The notes below the pieces were generated by a model. It was not told the origin of the DNA and did not search any database. It was given only the letters and a program-made list of their open reading frames with translations. DNA of 63,155 bases from Rikenella microfusus (GTDB lineage Bacteria > Bacteroidota > Bacteroidia > Bacteroidales > VadinHA17), in assembly GCA_022736275.1 (NCBI GenBank), contig DZBJ01000002.1, positions 90,288 to 153,442 on the forward strand, read 5' to 3'. Numbering within the stretch: the first letter of the stretch is position 1; every line of letters starts with the position of its first letter. Shown here piece by piece: positions 16,740 to 25,451 of the stretch. Made by a program: the position numbers and the translations under genes.

Positions 16740-17456
16740 ATGATTAAACATATTCCAAACAGCATTACCCTGCTGAACCTGGTATCAGGTTTCGCCGCAA
16801 CTATTTATGCAATAAAAGGTTATAATGAATATGCATCTTTCTGCATCATGGCCGGGATGGTGCTTGATTTTTCTGACGGATTTGCTGCACGGTTGCTGAA
16901 AGCCTATTCGGCCATCGGCAAAGACCTCGACAGCCTTGCTGATGTGGTCACTTTCGGCATTGCTCCCGGCGCAATCATCATGAATATGCTCATTTCATCA
17001 GGCCTGCAGTTTGTGCCGGCGTTTGTCATTGCCGCCATTATCCCCGCCGCCTCGGCGCTGCGACTGGCCAAATTCAACAATGACACCACCCAGTCAACCT
17101 CCTTCAGGGGACTGGCCACCCCAGGAAGCGCATTTATCGTCGTATCGGTTGTTATTGCCTCGGCATACACTGACTATCGTATTTTTGACAATCTGGCCGG
17201 TTCAATGTGGTTCACCGGATTGATGTCGCTCTTCCTTGCAGTGATGATGCTGATCAACATGCGGATGTTTTCTCTCAAGCTCTCCAACCTGCGGTGGAGG
17301 GATAACGAAGAGCGCTGGCTCTTTGCCTCGGTCAGCGTTCTGTTGTTCACTATATTCAGGCTCGCCTCACTGCCGATGATCATGGCAGCCTATATAGTCA
17401 TATCGGTTGTTTTTAACCTCCTCCGTCGCCGCGAGACCTCCTCCGGGAATGTTTAG
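16740..17456 (+). CDS. pssA: CDP-diacylglycerol--serine O-phosphatidyltransferase
   Basis: Makes phosphatidylserine from CDP-diacylglycerol and serine at the inner membrane. The CDP-alcohol phosphotransferase signature is complete: DFSDGFAAR followed by GKDLDSLAD, giving the D-x2-DG-x2-AR-x8-G-x3-D-x3-D pattern. The 238-residue protein has about seven to eight hydrophobic segments. Its pathway partners cdsA and psd are encoded near 24-25 kb on the other strand, so the window holds the whole route from phosphatidate to phosphatidylethanolamine. Confidence 0.92.
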   Translation: MIKHIPNSITLLNLVSGFAATIYAIKGYNEYASFCIMAGMVLDFSDGFAARLLKAYSAIGKDLDSLADVVTFGIAPGAIIMNMLISSGLQFVPAFVIAAIIPAASALRLAKFNNDTTQSTSFRGLATPGSAFIVVSVVIASAYTDYRIFDNLAGSMWFTGLMSLFLAVMMLINMRMFSLKLSNLRWRDNEERWLFASVSVLLFTIFRLASLPMIMAAYIVISVVFNLLRRRETSSGNV

Positions 17457-17568
17457 CTGAATGCTTCACAGGGCAGCACTCTGAAAAGGTGCCTGTCCAA
17501 ACCCTCAGGATCCGCCCTGATCAAAGTCCGCCACCTGACGGGAGGCTTATTCCTCCTGTTGTTACCGC

Positions 17569-18699
17569 TCAATATATATGGTCCTCTCCGGACATCTCTT
17601 CAGCAGTGATGCTACTCCTGCTTATTGATCTCCAGGCATACCAGATGTAAGCCACCACGAATGGAATAATGAAAGAGACGTACATCATTGCTTTCAGCGT
17701 GAAGAGACTCGACGATGCCCTTGCCAGCGTCAGGGAGCTCTGCATGTCGGACGATGACGGGTAGAAGGCGGTTTCGCCATATCCGGCAACGAAGAACAAT
17801 GCCATGACCACAGGTACGGTGCCGAAACCGGCGTACCATATCGCACGGCCTGAACCCCTTGCAATGCCGAGCCAGAGGGCGACAAGCACCAGCACCACTC
17901 CTCCTGCAAACAGTATAAGTGTCACGGGGCTCCCGGTAAGATTATGCAGATAATGATACTTCGCCATTGTCACCGCTCCCGTCACGCCATCGGCCATGTA
18001 GCCTTTTCCGAGCATAACAGAGGCAACAAATGCCAGGAAAAAGACCAGGAATGGTATGGCATTCCTTAAAAGAGCTCTTTTTATAGCAGCGCCAAGTTCT
18101 GCATCATCAACACTATTTTCAAGATACATCAGCCCCAGCACCCTCGCCAGGAAGAGTACAGCCAGCCCCAGCAGCAGGTTAACAGGATTTAACAGTGCCT
18201 CAAGGCCGTGCCATCCTGACCCCCATGTTACACGGTTAAACAGGTCAAGCGTGAAGTCCGATCCCGTAAAGAAGGTTGCCACAGCAACCCCGATGAGGAA
18301 CGGACCGAGACAGCCGTTGATGAAGAGAAAGGAGTCAAAGAGTCTGGTGCCGAACACGTTTGAAGGTTTTGACCGGAATTCGTATGCCACAGCCTGGATA
18401 ATGAAGCTGAAGAGAATTGCCATCCAGACCCAGTATGCCCCTCCGAAACTGGTGGCATAGAAGAGGGGGAAGGAAGCAAAGAATGCGCCTCCGAAGGTGA
18501 CAAGGGTTGTAAAGGTGAACTCCCATTTGCGTCCCAGGGCATTGACCAGCATCTTGCGCTGAAGGTCATTTCGGGGTAATGAAAAGATAAATGACTGTCC
18601 TCCCTGGACAAACATCAGGAAAACGAGGAGACCGGCCAGAAGTGATATTATCATCCACCAGTAATCCTGCAGAAATGCGTGTGATATCATCGTTGTCAT
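17569..18699 (-). CDS. cydB: Cytochrome bd ubiquinol oxidase subunit II
   Basis: Subunit II of the high-affinity bd-type terminal oxidase, which reduces O2 with quinol electrons under low oxygen. The 376-residue, strongly hydrophobic protein has about eight to nine membrane helices and family features such as DYWWMIISLLAG, FVQGGQSFIF and an RKMLVNALGRKWEFTFTTL region (seen as NALGRKWEF). It follows cydA by 12 bp. Presence of a bd oxidase fits a nanaerobic or microaerobic lifestyle in an otherwise anaerobic lineage. Confidence 0.93.
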   Translation of the reverse strand: MTTMISHAFLQDYWWMIISLLAGLLVFLMFVQGGQSFIFSLPRNDLQRKMLVNALGRKWEFTFTTLVTFGGAFFASFPLFYATSFGGAYWVWMAILFSFIIQAVAYEFRSKPSNVFGTRLFDSFLFINGCLGPFLIGVAVATFFTGSDFTLDLFNRVTWGSGWHGLEALLNPVNLLLGLAVLFLARVLGLMYLENSVDDAELGAAIKRALLRNAIPFLVFFLAFVASVMLGKGYMADGVTGAVTMAKYHYLHNLTGSPVTLILFAGGVVLVLVALWLGIARGSGRAIWYAGFGTVPVVMALFFVAGYGETAFYPSSSDMQSSLTLARASSSLFTLKAMMYVSFIIPFVVAYIWYAWRSISRSSITAEEMSGEDHIY

Positions 18700-18711
18700 G
18701 ATTTGCTCCTC

Positions 18712-20268
18712 CTAGTGTTTTGGACCTGTTTTGACCTGTTTTACCATAATGGACAGCTCTGCGATGAGCAGCGCGGTAAAAAGGATGGCGAACAGCCAGA
18801 ATGTAGTCTGTACGGCTCCGGCACTTATATTTGACACGGCCACCTTGACCGGCATCAGGTTCTGTATTATCCATGGCTGCCGTCCCATCTCCGTCACTAT
18901 CCATCCGAGCTCACTCGCAAGGTATACCAGGGGTACCGAGAAGAGGGCCGTCCAGAGGAACCATCGGTTCTTCTCAAGCGTCATTCTGCGGTGGAAGGAG
19001 ATAGCAAGGATAAAGAGAAGTATAAAGAAGAATCCCAGTCCCACCATGATGTGGAAACTGTAGAAGATGAGCGGCACTGACGGGATCACCTGCCATGGAT
19101 GTTCAAAATAGCTGTACCCGAAGTATTTGAAGTAGTTTTCCGTAAAATCACTCCCCATAATTCTGGCAGCAAGCTGAGACATCGTTTCAGTGTCTCCGAT
19201 CTCCTTTGCCATCTTATAGTCAGTAAGCACCTGGCGGGCATGGGTTCCCCTCTCCATCATCTCACTTACTGAGAGGATGCCACGCTCAGGGTTCCCGTTG
19301 ACGAGATCCCTGATACCCGGCACATAACCCTCATCCTTTCCCGTTGTCATTATCGAGAGCAGTTCAGGGACCTCTATCTTCATCTTCATGTCGTGGACCT
19401 TCTTTTCCCCGATGCGCTCTCCGCTGTCTGTCAGCACACCAATAACCGTCAGTCCCGCATCGCTTCTCCCCTCATAGAGAGCCTCCATTGCGGCGAACTT
19501 CACCGGTTGCACCTTAGCGATTGTGCGTGCGGAGGTGTCGCCGGTGAAGGCAACCAGCAGCGATGAGACCAGGCCGAAGATGCCGGCAATCAGGATACTC
19601 TTTTTAGCGAGCACCTCATCCCTTCTCCTTATGAGGAACCATGAGCTGATTCCAATGACAAACACCGAAGCCAGCACAAATCCGGAAGTGACAGTATGGG
19701 TGAACTTGTCAACGGCCACCGGGTTCAGCACCACATCGAGGAAGCTGTTCATCTCGTTGCGGGCGGTGGCAGGATTAAACACCATGCCCACGGGATTTTC
19801 CATCCAGGCATTGGCCACAAGTATCCACAGGGCCGAGAGATTTGCGCCGATGGCGACCAACCACGTGGAGGCAAGGTGAAACTTCTTGCTCACCTTATTC
19901 CACCCAAAGAACATCACTGCCACAAAGGTTGACTCCAGGAAGAAAGCCAGTATGCCTTCAATCGCCAGCGGCGCACCGAATATGTCGCCAACGAACCAGG
20001 AGTAGTTCGACCAGTTGGTTCCGAACTCAAATTCCAGGATTATCCCGGTGGCCACCCCTATGGCGAAGTTTATCCCGAAAAGAGTCATCCAGAACTTTGT
20101 GATCTTCTTCCATACTTCATCGCCGGTTCGCACATAGATTGTCTCCATGAAAGCCAGGATGAATGAGAGACCGAGGGTAAGGGGAACGAACAGCCAGTGG
20201 TAGATGGCCGTAAGGGCAAATTGGCCCCGTGACCAGTTCACCAGTGACAGATCAACATTTTCAATCAT
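18712..20268 (-). CDS. cydA: Cytochrome bd ubiquinol oxidase subunit I
   Basis: Carries hemes b558, b595 and d and the quinol-oxidation site. The 518-residue protein begins with NWSRGQFALTAIYHWLFVPL (heme-ligand His19-like region), has the GRQPW motif near residue 447 after WIVTEM, and a moderately sized periplasmic Q loop (about 250-345) that includes MKMKIEVPELLSIM. It is between the DUF4492 gene (4 bp upstream) and cydB. The order DUF4492-cydA-cydB is typical of Bacteroidota. Confidence 0.94.
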   Translation of the reverse strand: MIENVDLSLVNWSRGQFALTAIYHWLFVPLTLGLSFILAFMETIYVRTGDEVWKKITKFWMTLFGINFAIGVATGIILEFEFGTNWSNYSWFVGDIFGAPLAIEGILAFFLESTFVAVMFFGWNKVSKKFHLASTWLVAIGANLSALWILVANAWMENPVGMVFNPATARNEMNSFLDVVLNPVAVDKFTHTVTSGFVLASVFVIGISSWFLIRRRDEVLAKKSILIAGIFGLVSSLLVAFTGDTSARTIAKVQPVKFAAMEALYEGRSDAGLTVIGVLTDSGERIGEKKVHDMKMKIEVPELLSIMTTGKDEGYVPGIRDLVNGNPERGILSVSEMMERGTHARQVLTDYKMAKEIGDTETMSQLAARIMGSDFTENYFKYFGYSYFEHPWQVIPSVPLIFYSFHIMVGLGFFFILLFILAISFHRRMTLEKNRWFLWTALFSVPLVYLASELGWIVTEMGRQPWIIQNLMPVKVAVSNISAGAVQTTFWLFAILFTALLIAELSIMVKQVKTGPKH

Positions 20269-20272
20269 GCGT

Positions 20273-20500
20273 TCAGTTATTTTCTGTTAATTGTTCAAGT
20301 ACATATTCACTGCGTTCCTCGTCAGATCTGAAGTTGGTCTCAAGAAAATCAGGGAAAAAGAAGAGCTTCAGAATGAGAAACATGATAAAAAGCTTTACGA
20401 GGATGATAACCCAAACCCTGTTGCCCCACCATGACATGTTACGGAAACCGTCGTAGTAGAATCCTGAAATTTTACGAATTGCAGATACTATCCGTGCCAT
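20273..20500 (-). CDS. DUF4492 small membrane protein
   Basis: A 75-residue protein with start MARIVSAIRKISGFYYDGF, one membrane helix (about 28-50, VWVIILVKLFIMFLILKLFF) and an acidic tail. Its family occurs next to cydAB in Bacteroidota, and here it ends 4 bp before cydA and starts 4 bp after the AI-2E permease gene. By position it could be an accessory subunit of the bd oxidase, analogous to CydX, but that is inference. The upstream in-frame extension overlaps the preceding gene and is not used. Confidence 0.75.
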   Translation of the reverse strand: MARIVSAIRKISGFYYDGFRNMSWWGNRVWVIILVKLFIMFLILKLFFFPDFLETNFRSDEERSEYVLEQLTENN

Positions 20501-20504
20501 GACA

Positions 20505-21725
20505 TCATAACTCCTGTCCCTGATCTGAGTGCTCCGTTTCTGCCTCTTTGGTTGCGGTGGCATCCTGCGCCTGCCTGACATCTTTCTGCCCGCCTGACTC
20601 TCTTGTCTCCCTCGCCTCCTTGCCGAAACCGGAGGTCAGCTTCCTTACTGGTCCGAAGTTATAGAAGAACTCTCGGGCAAAGACCCTTAGAGCGGTATAT
20701 GCCGGCACTGCAACAATCATCCCTGCTATGCCTGCAAAGCTCCCTACCGCCATTATCACCAGGAATATTTCAATGGGATGGGCATTGACGCTGCGCGAAT
20801 AGATCATTGGCTGGATAAGGTTGTTGTCAATGGCCTGGGTGCATGCAATGACAATGACCATGTAGATGATCAGCAGCCATATCACCGGATAGCCTCCTGC
20901 TGTCACGGCTGTGGCCACACCCATCAGTACTGCCACCGAGCCGCCGAGCCAGGGGCCAAGATAGGGTATCACGTTAAAGATCCCCACCAGAAGCCCCATC
21001 ACAAGGGCCTGATGGAAGGGGAACCCAACTATGGTCATACCTATTGTGATATTGATGAGGACAATGGTGCTCTGAAGGATGATACCAATGAAGTACCGTA
21101 TAAGCAGCTGCTTTATGGAGTGCAGGACATTTCTTACCCTTGCCTCGTACTGATCAGGGACCATGACCATAATAGTCTCCTTGAAGAGACCCTCATCTTT
21201 CAGGAAGAAGAAGGCAAGGAAGGTGATTGCCACAAATGCTACCACAAACTTGCGGATTACAGTCACAATATTGCCGGCAAAATCGCTTAATGATGCGGGG
21301 TTGAGGATGTTGCCAACCGTTGTTACTATTATGTCATACAATGTTCTGTCTGCCGGCATATCCTTGTAGATATTCCTGAGAGCCAGGTCAATTTTATCAA
21401 GCTGTTCCCGCAGGCCCTGCACAACCGAACTGGCATCAACCCCTGAGAGGGCATCAATCTGCCTGGTGATAAGCGGTATGAAGATTAAGAAGAAAAGGCC
21501 AACCAGGCCGTAAATGAGAAGCAGTGTGAGAAGAGAACTCAAAGCCCCGGGAAATTTGAACTTCCATATCCTGATACTGTTTAGCAGATCAACCACGGGC
21601 CTCCCGATAAGCGAAATAACCCCTGCAATCAGAATATAGGCAAAGATGCTCCGGAAATACCAGAAAAGGTATACCAGCACAGCCATACCGATAAGTATCA
21701 GAATATTACGAAGTGTAGTGTTCAT
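20505..21725 (-). CDS. AI-2E family transporter (permease)
   Basis: A 406-residue integral membrane protein of the AI-2E/UPF0118 family with about eight helices. Recognisable segments are VVDLLNSIRIWKF, FFLKDEGLFKETI, and GIFNVIPYLGPWLGG followed by NNLIQPMIYSRSVNAHP, the most conserved region. A hydrophilic tail rich in Glu/Gln follows residue 370. Members have been tied to autoinducer export, sodium/proton antiport or other fluxes; the substrate here is unknown. It heads the DUF4492-cydA-cydB run. Confidence 0.86.
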   Translation of the reverse strand: MNTTLRNILILIGMAVLVYLFWYFRSIFAYILIAGVISLIGRPVVDLLNSIRIWKFKFPGALSSLLTLLLIYGLVGLFFLIFIPLITRQIDALSGVDASSVVQGLREQLDKIDLALRNIYKDMPADRTLYDIIVTTVGNILNPASLSDFAGNIVTVIRKFVVAFVAITFLAFFFLKDEGLFKETIMVMVPDQYEARVRNVLHSIKQLLIRYFIGIILQSTIVLINITIGMTIVGFPFHQALVMGLLVGIFNVIPYLGPWLGGSVAVLMGVATAVTAGGYPVIWLLIIYMVIVIACTQAIDNNLIQPMIYSRSVNAHPIEIFLVIMAVGSFAGIAGMIVAVPAYTALRVFAREFFYNFGPVRKLTSGFGKEARETRESGGQKDVRQAQDATATKEAETEHSDQGQEL

Positions 21726-21839
21726 CGGTCTCTGTTTTTAGGTACTGAAATCCCGCTTCAGCAGACACATAAAAACTTATGATCTCAAATTTAAGAAGAA
21801 TTTCAGGTTATACAATCTTTTATTGTTTAGAATCATTTT

Positions 21840-21912
21840 ATGGTATACTCAACTTGGAAAATGATGCCATTATGGCATACCTAATTTGGAAAATCATGCC
21901 ATTATGGCATAC
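21840..21912 (+). repeat. Three 32-bp-spaced repeats with dyads upstream of hsp20
   Basis: ATGG(T/C)ATAC recurs at 21840, 21872 and 21904, exactly 32 bp apart. The second and third copies sit in perfect dyads ATGCCAT-T-ATGGCAT (21864-21878 and 21896-21910), and TTGGAAAAT precedes each. The first copy has a decayed left arm. The 32-bp period is about three helical turns, so a bound protein would lie on one DNA face, as for an enhancer-binding activator. Confidence 0.75.
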
Positions 21913-21921
21913 ATTCAGGGA

Positions 21922-21937
21922 CGGCACACTGCTTGCA
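21922..21937 (+). promoter_or_regulatory. sigma-54-like -24/-12 promoter of hsp20
   Basis: CGGCACACTGCTTGCA has GGCAC (21923-21927), five spacer bases and TTGCA (21933-21937), matching TGGCACN5TTGCW except the first T. The predicted start near 21948 gives a 44-base leader. The dyad repeats end 10 bp upstream. The motif is seen; RpoN control is inferred. Confidence 0.65.
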
Positions 21938-21979
21938 ATAATATCCGTGAAAATGCAAATAATGTTAACCATAATAAAA

Positions 21980-21986
21980 AAGGAGG
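21980..21986 (+). promoter_or_regulatory. Strong Shine-Dalgarno deciding the hsp20 start
   Basis: AAGGAGG lies 5 bases before ATG 21992. A perfect Shine-Dalgarno is unusual in Bacteroidota, where most genes lack one. It supports the 21992 start over upstream in-frame starts reaching 21779. Confidence 0.8.
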
Positions 21987-21991
21987 TTGCT

Positions 21992-22420
21992 ATGTTACCA
22001 ATGATCACAAGAAGGAATTACAAGCCGGTCACACTGTCGGATTTCTTCAATGAGGATTTCTTCCCGGCATTCAACAGGAGTACCAGCAGTCTGCCTTCAG
22101 TAAACATCAGGGAAGATGAGAAGGCGTTTTACCTTGAGCTTGCCGTTCCCGGCATGAACAAGAAGGATCTGCGCATCGAGGTCAAGGATGACGTTCTGAC
22201 CATCTCGGCTGAGCAGAAGGAGGAGAAGCAGGCGGATATTGAAGGCTACAAGCGCAGGGAGTTCAGCTACAGCTCATTCTGCCGCAGCTTCTATCTGCCT
22301 GAGGATGTCAACGGCGAAAAGATAGGTGCAAGTTACAAGGATGGTATCCTGAGCGTTGAGATTCCGAAGCTCGAGGAAGAGAAGAAGAAGGAAAAGATCA
22401 GGTCAATCAGTATCTCGTAA
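21992..22420 (+). CDS. hsp20: Small heat-shock protein (Hsp20/alpha-crystallin)
   Basis: ATP-independent holdase that keeps unfolding proteins soluble. The 142-residue protein has a short N-terminal arm (MLPMITRRNYKPVTLSDFF), an alpha-crystallin domain (about 35-130) with the typical LAVPGMNKKDLRIEVKDDV and the conserved A-x-x-x-D/G-G-I-L motif as ASYKDGILSVEIPK, and a C-terminal charged tail ending RSISIS (I-x-I anchor). It is a single gene with its own promoter region and a following terminator. Start chosen by the Shine-Dalgarno and by homology-like sequence. Confidence 0.94.
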   Translation: MLPMITRRNYKPVTLSDFFNEDFFPAFNRSTSSLPSVNIREDEKAFYLELAVPGMNKKDLRIEVKDDVLTISAEQKEEKQADIEGYKRREFSYSSFCRSFYLPEDVNGEKIGASYKDGILSVEIPKLEEEKKKEKIRSISIS

Positions 22421-22441
22421 TTACGGGATTACCTTTACAGC

Positions 22442-22477
22442 AAAAGAGACGTCCGTCACGGGCGTCTCTTTGTGTTT
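22442..22477. terminator. Bidirectional terminator between hsp20 and flavodiiron gene
   Basis: AAAAGAGACG and CGTCTCTTT flank a short GC-rich loop region, with T-rich sequence on the right and A-rich on the left. It lies between the convergent hsp20 and flavodiiron protein genes and could serve both. Confidence 0.75.
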
Positions 22478-22494
22478 TCGGGGGTGAGCTTTGA

Positions 22495-23721
22495 TCAGAC
22501 CTCCTGCTTTATCTCCTGCAGCTCGCGTGCAAACCGCTCGCCGTAACTTATGAGCAGTTCTTCCTTGTCGCTCTCAGGAGCGAATTTATATGCAGCCGGT
22601 CCCTCGAAGAAACGGAGTTTAAGGTTCTTAAGCATCGAAGCAATAAGTCCCGGGGCTTCTCCGCTCCATCCGTACGAACCGAATGAGCCTGCCAGTTTGC
22701 CCCTGTCGCGCAGCGGACTGACCATGGCAGCCAGCTTGTAAACCGGCAGCAGGGTGTTCTGGTTGATTGTAGGCGAGCCCACGATGATGCCGTCGGCAAT
22801 AGTGAGCCTGGAGTCGATATCCCCGATATGCGCAGTTTCAATATCCATTAGCTCCGCCACCACATTCTCTACCGATGAGGCTCCCCTGGCGATAAGCTCT
22901 GCCATCTCCCTGGTGTAACCGTAAGCCGAAACGTAGGCTATAAGCACCCTCTTTTCCTGCGATTCTTCCGTCAGCTTAAGATAGGCAGTCGCCAGTTGAT
23001 GAGTATCATCCACAATCTTCCTCCATCCCTTCCTGAGTATCGGTCCGTGACCGGTGGCAATCATGGCAATATCCAGCGGTCTGATCTTTTCAATCGCCTT
23101 AATCATGAACTTGCTGTATGGCTTGAGGATCACGTCAAAATAGTACCTGAAATCCTCGCCGTAGTCGCCCGCCAGGTCATCAAACATCTCCTCGCTGCAG
23201 TAGTGAGCACCGAATGAGTCACAGGTAAAAAGTATCCTCTCTTCAACCAGCCAGGTATATATGCTGTCAGGCCAGTGAAGGTTGGGGGCAGCTATGAACT
23301 TAAGGGTTTTGTTTCCAAGGTCAAGCGTGTCGCCGTCCTTTACGACAAGTGATTTGAAAGGCCTGTTGACAATGTCAGATAGGTACCTTATGGCATTGCC
23401 GCTTCCAACAACAACCGCCGAGGGAGCCAGATCAAGCAGCTGCCTCATGGCGCCGGAGTGGTCGGGCTCGGTATGATCAAGCACAATATAGGCTATTTCA
23501 GCCGGGTCAGTGACCTTCCTGAGCTTGCTTATATAGGTCTCGCTGAACTTCTCCTTGGCAGTCTCAATGAGGGTCTTTTTTTCCGCATTGATGAAATAGG
23601 AATTATAGGTTGTACCGTGATCCGTATGCATCACGATATCAAAAGTTCTGATGTCAGGATCAAGCACTCCGATCCACTTCACGTCGGGGGTCAGATCCAG
23701 TATCCTGTTGTCTTCTTTCAT
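22495..23721 (-). CDS. Flavodiiron protein (A-type flavoprotein, FprA/ROO-like)
   Basis: Reduces O2 to water, or NO to N2O, in anaerobes. The 408-residue protein has a metallo-beta-lactamase-like N-terminal domain (about 1-250) with the diiron ligands in HTEPDHSGAM plus GHGPILRKG, and a C-terminal flavodoxin domain (about 255-400) with FMN loop VSAYGYTREMAE and GSPTINQNTLLP. There is no rubredoxin or flavin-reductase extension, so it needs a separate donor. It is the last gene of the rsfS-ftsH-cdsA-psd operon (12 bp after psd). Confidence 0.93.
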   Translation of the reverse strand: MKEDNRILDLTPDVKWIGVLDPDIRTFDIVMHTDHGTTYNSYFINAEKKTLIETAKEKFSETYISKLRKVTDPAEIAYIVLDHTEPDHSGAMRQLLDLAPSAVVVGSGNAIRYLSDIVNRPFKSLVVKDGDTLDLGNKTLKFIAAPNLHWPDSIYTWLVEERILFTCDSFGAHYCSEEMFDDLAGDYGEDFRYYFDVILKPYSKFMIKAIEKIRPLDIAMIATGHGPILRKGWRKIVDDTHQLATAYLKLTEESQEKRVLIAYVSAYGYTREMAELIARGASSVENVVAELMDIETAHIGDIDSRLTIADGIIVGSPTINQNTLLPVYKLAAMVSPLRDRGKLAGSFGSYGWSGEAPGLIASMLKNLKLRFFEGPAAYKFAPESDKEELLISYGERFARELQEIKQEV

Positions 23722-23732
23722 AACATAATCAA

Positions 23733-24407
23733 TTAAATAACTCTCGCAAGAATGGTCCTGCTGGCCCTCACCTGCTCGAACATCTCAACGTTCACCTCAG
23801 TTTCGGTCGGAAGGAAAATGTCGACACGCGACCCGAACTTGATGAACCCGAGTTCATCACCCTGGTGCACCCTCTCTCCCTTTTTCGAGTAGGTGACAAT
23901 GCGGCGGGCAACCGCTCCGGCAACCTGCCTTATGAGGATGCCTGTGCCGCTGTCAGAAGTAACAACCACGGTGCTCCTTTCGTTCAGTTCTGACGACTTG
24001 GGACTGCGGGCGTGGTATTTCTTCCCTGCCCGGTAGTTGGTATAGGTGATTGTACCGGAGATCGGGTACCTGTTGCTGTGCATGTTGAAGGGCGACATAA
24101 AAATCGAAATCTGAAGCCTGTTGTCGTTGAAATACTCTTTCTCAAAGGTCTCCTCGATCACAACTATTTTACCGTCTGCCGGAGCGTATATCAGCAGGGG
24201 ATCAGGCTCCACGTGTCTTACCGGGGTCCGGAAAAACATCACTATAAAGACAAATATAAGGAGTGACACCCCCAGGCCTGCAAAATGCATTACCGTCGGT
24301 CCCTGCCATATAATCCATGCTGTAATGTTCATGGAAACAAGAAGGACAAAGAGACCCATTATTATCCTGTATCCCTCCTTGTGTATTTTGAATTTCCTGA
24401 TTGTCAT
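23733..24407 (-). CDS. psd: Phosphatidylserine decarboxylase, short form
   Basis: Decarboxylates phosphatidylserine to phosphatidylethanolamine. The 224-residue protein is the compact form with two N-terminal membrane helices (about 12-60), YAPADGKIVVIEETF, SPFNMHSNRYP, and the self-cleavage region LGFIKFGSRVDIF, where the Gly-Ser at about residue 191 yields the pyruvoyl group. The gene overlaps cdsA by 4 bp (translational coupling). pssA, which supplies its substrate, is near 17 kb. Confidence 0.93.
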   Translation of the reverse strand: MTIRKFKIHKEGYRIIMGLFVLLVSMNITAWIIWQGPTVMHFAGLGVSLLIFVFIVMFFRTPVRHVEPDPLLIYAPADGKIVVIEETFEKEYFNDNRLQISIFMSPFNMHSNRYPISGTITYTNYRAGKKYHARSPKSSELNERSTVVVTSDSGTGILIRQVAGAVARRIVTYSKKGERVHQGDELGFIKFGSRVDIFLPTETEVNVEMFEQVRASRTILARVI

Positions 24408-25252
24408 GCCTGTACTGAGATTGCCAGATAGAAATATACCAGTGGAAATGCCACCATCACGCTGTCAAACCTGTCGAGGAAGCCTCCGTGGCCCGGCATT
24501 ACATTCCCTGAGTCCTTCAGTCCTATGCTCCGCTTAAGCATCGATTCCAGCAGGTCTCCAAGGGTTCCGGCAACGGAGACGATGAATGCGATGATCATCC
24601 ACCCCGCAGTATCAGTCACACCAAGCCAGCCGGAGAGGAAGCGTGCAACAAGCAGTGTCAGAGTAAGTCCTCCGAAAAAACCCTCCCACGACTTCTTCGG
24701 GGAGAGACGTTCAAGGAGACGGTGCTTCCCTGTCAGTGACCCAACCAGGTAAGCACCGGTATCATTCGTCCAGAGCAGCAGATAGAAACCGACCAGTATG
24801 CCGGGAGAAAACTGAATGCCCTCCATCTGAATCAGAGGTTCGAGCCCTTCCCTGCCAAAGGCCAGGAACGGAAACATTGAGACGGGCACAGCAGTGTAAA
24901 TGATGGAGAAGAATGTATGCGCCAGTGAATCAAAGGGCCTCTCACCCTTCCTGAACAACTCTGTGACCATCATGACTGAGACCAGGGGAATCAGCACCAG
25001 GTATCCTGTAAGGGGCAGCCACCCGAGTGCGATCATGGTTGAGGCTGCATAGAGTATGAAACCGCTGATCATACCTGTTACTGTCTGAGGCCTGATGCCG
25101 GTGTTACTCACCATGATATAGTACTCGCGCTGTGTGCCTGCAATCATCAGCGCCCCCACGATAAAAAATGAGACCGGATGGAGCCACAGGCCCCCGAGGA
25201 TAAATATCACTATAAAAGCACCTGTAACGGTGCGCCTGACAAAATTGGTCAC
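24404..25252 (-). CDS. cdsA: Phosphatidate cytidylyltransferase
   Basis: Makes CDP-diacylglycerol from phosphatidate and CTP at the inner membrane, feeding pssA. The 282-residue protein has about eight membrane helices and the C-terminal CDS signature: S-x-LKRSIGLKDSGNVMPGHGG followed by LDRFDSV. It begins 1 bp after the DUF2007 gene and overlaps psd by 4 bp, so this is a phospholipid synthesis pair. Confidence 0.94.
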   Translation of the reverse strand: MTNFVRRTVTGAFIVIFILGGLWLHPVSFFIVGALMIAGTQREYYIMVSNTGIRPQTVTGMISGFILYAASTMIALGWLPLTGYLVLIPLVSVMMVTELFRKGERPFDSLAHTFFSIIYTAVPVSMFPFLAFGREGLEPLIQMEGIQFSPGILVGFYLLLWTNDTGAYLVGSLTGKHRLLERLSPKKSWEGFFGGLTLTLLVARFLSGWLGVTDTAGWMIIAFIVSVAGTLGDLLESMLKRSIGLKDSGNVMPGHGGFLDRFDSVMVAFPLVYFYLAISVQA

Positions 25253-25253
25253 C

Positions 25254-25451
25254 TCACAGATCTTTGATTATTTCCTTTGCAATGAGCACATTATCACGAT
25301 GAACAAAAACCTCAATCTCTCCAATCTTGTAGATACTGTCACGCTTGTCTATAGCCACAGCGTCAATTCCGCTGGTGAGAAGGCGCTCAACGGCTATCTG
25401 GCTTCTGACATCATCGGTGAAGCCGGCTATGACAACCCACTCATTCTCCAT
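25254..25451 (-). CDS. DUF2007 domain protein
   Basis: A 65-residue protein starting [20 protein letters not shown] with a ferredoxin-like alpha/beta pattern and the VERLLTSGIDAVAIDK segment typical of DUF2007 (putative signal-transducing) proteins. Its ATG overlaps the ftsH stop by 11 bp, so translation is coupled to the protease. No catalytic motif is visible and the function is unknown. The longer upstream frame is a shadow of ftsH and is not used. Confidence 0.72.
   Translation of the reverse strand: MENEWVVIAGFTDDVRSQIAVERLLTSGIDAVAIDKRDSIYKIGEIEVFVHRDNVLIAKEIIKDL

Noticed and set aside
21779..21991. Upstream in-frame extension of hsp20 (71 extra residues)
   Set aside because: It runs through the operator repeats and promoter; the Shine-Dalgarno and the family N-terminus support ATG 21992.
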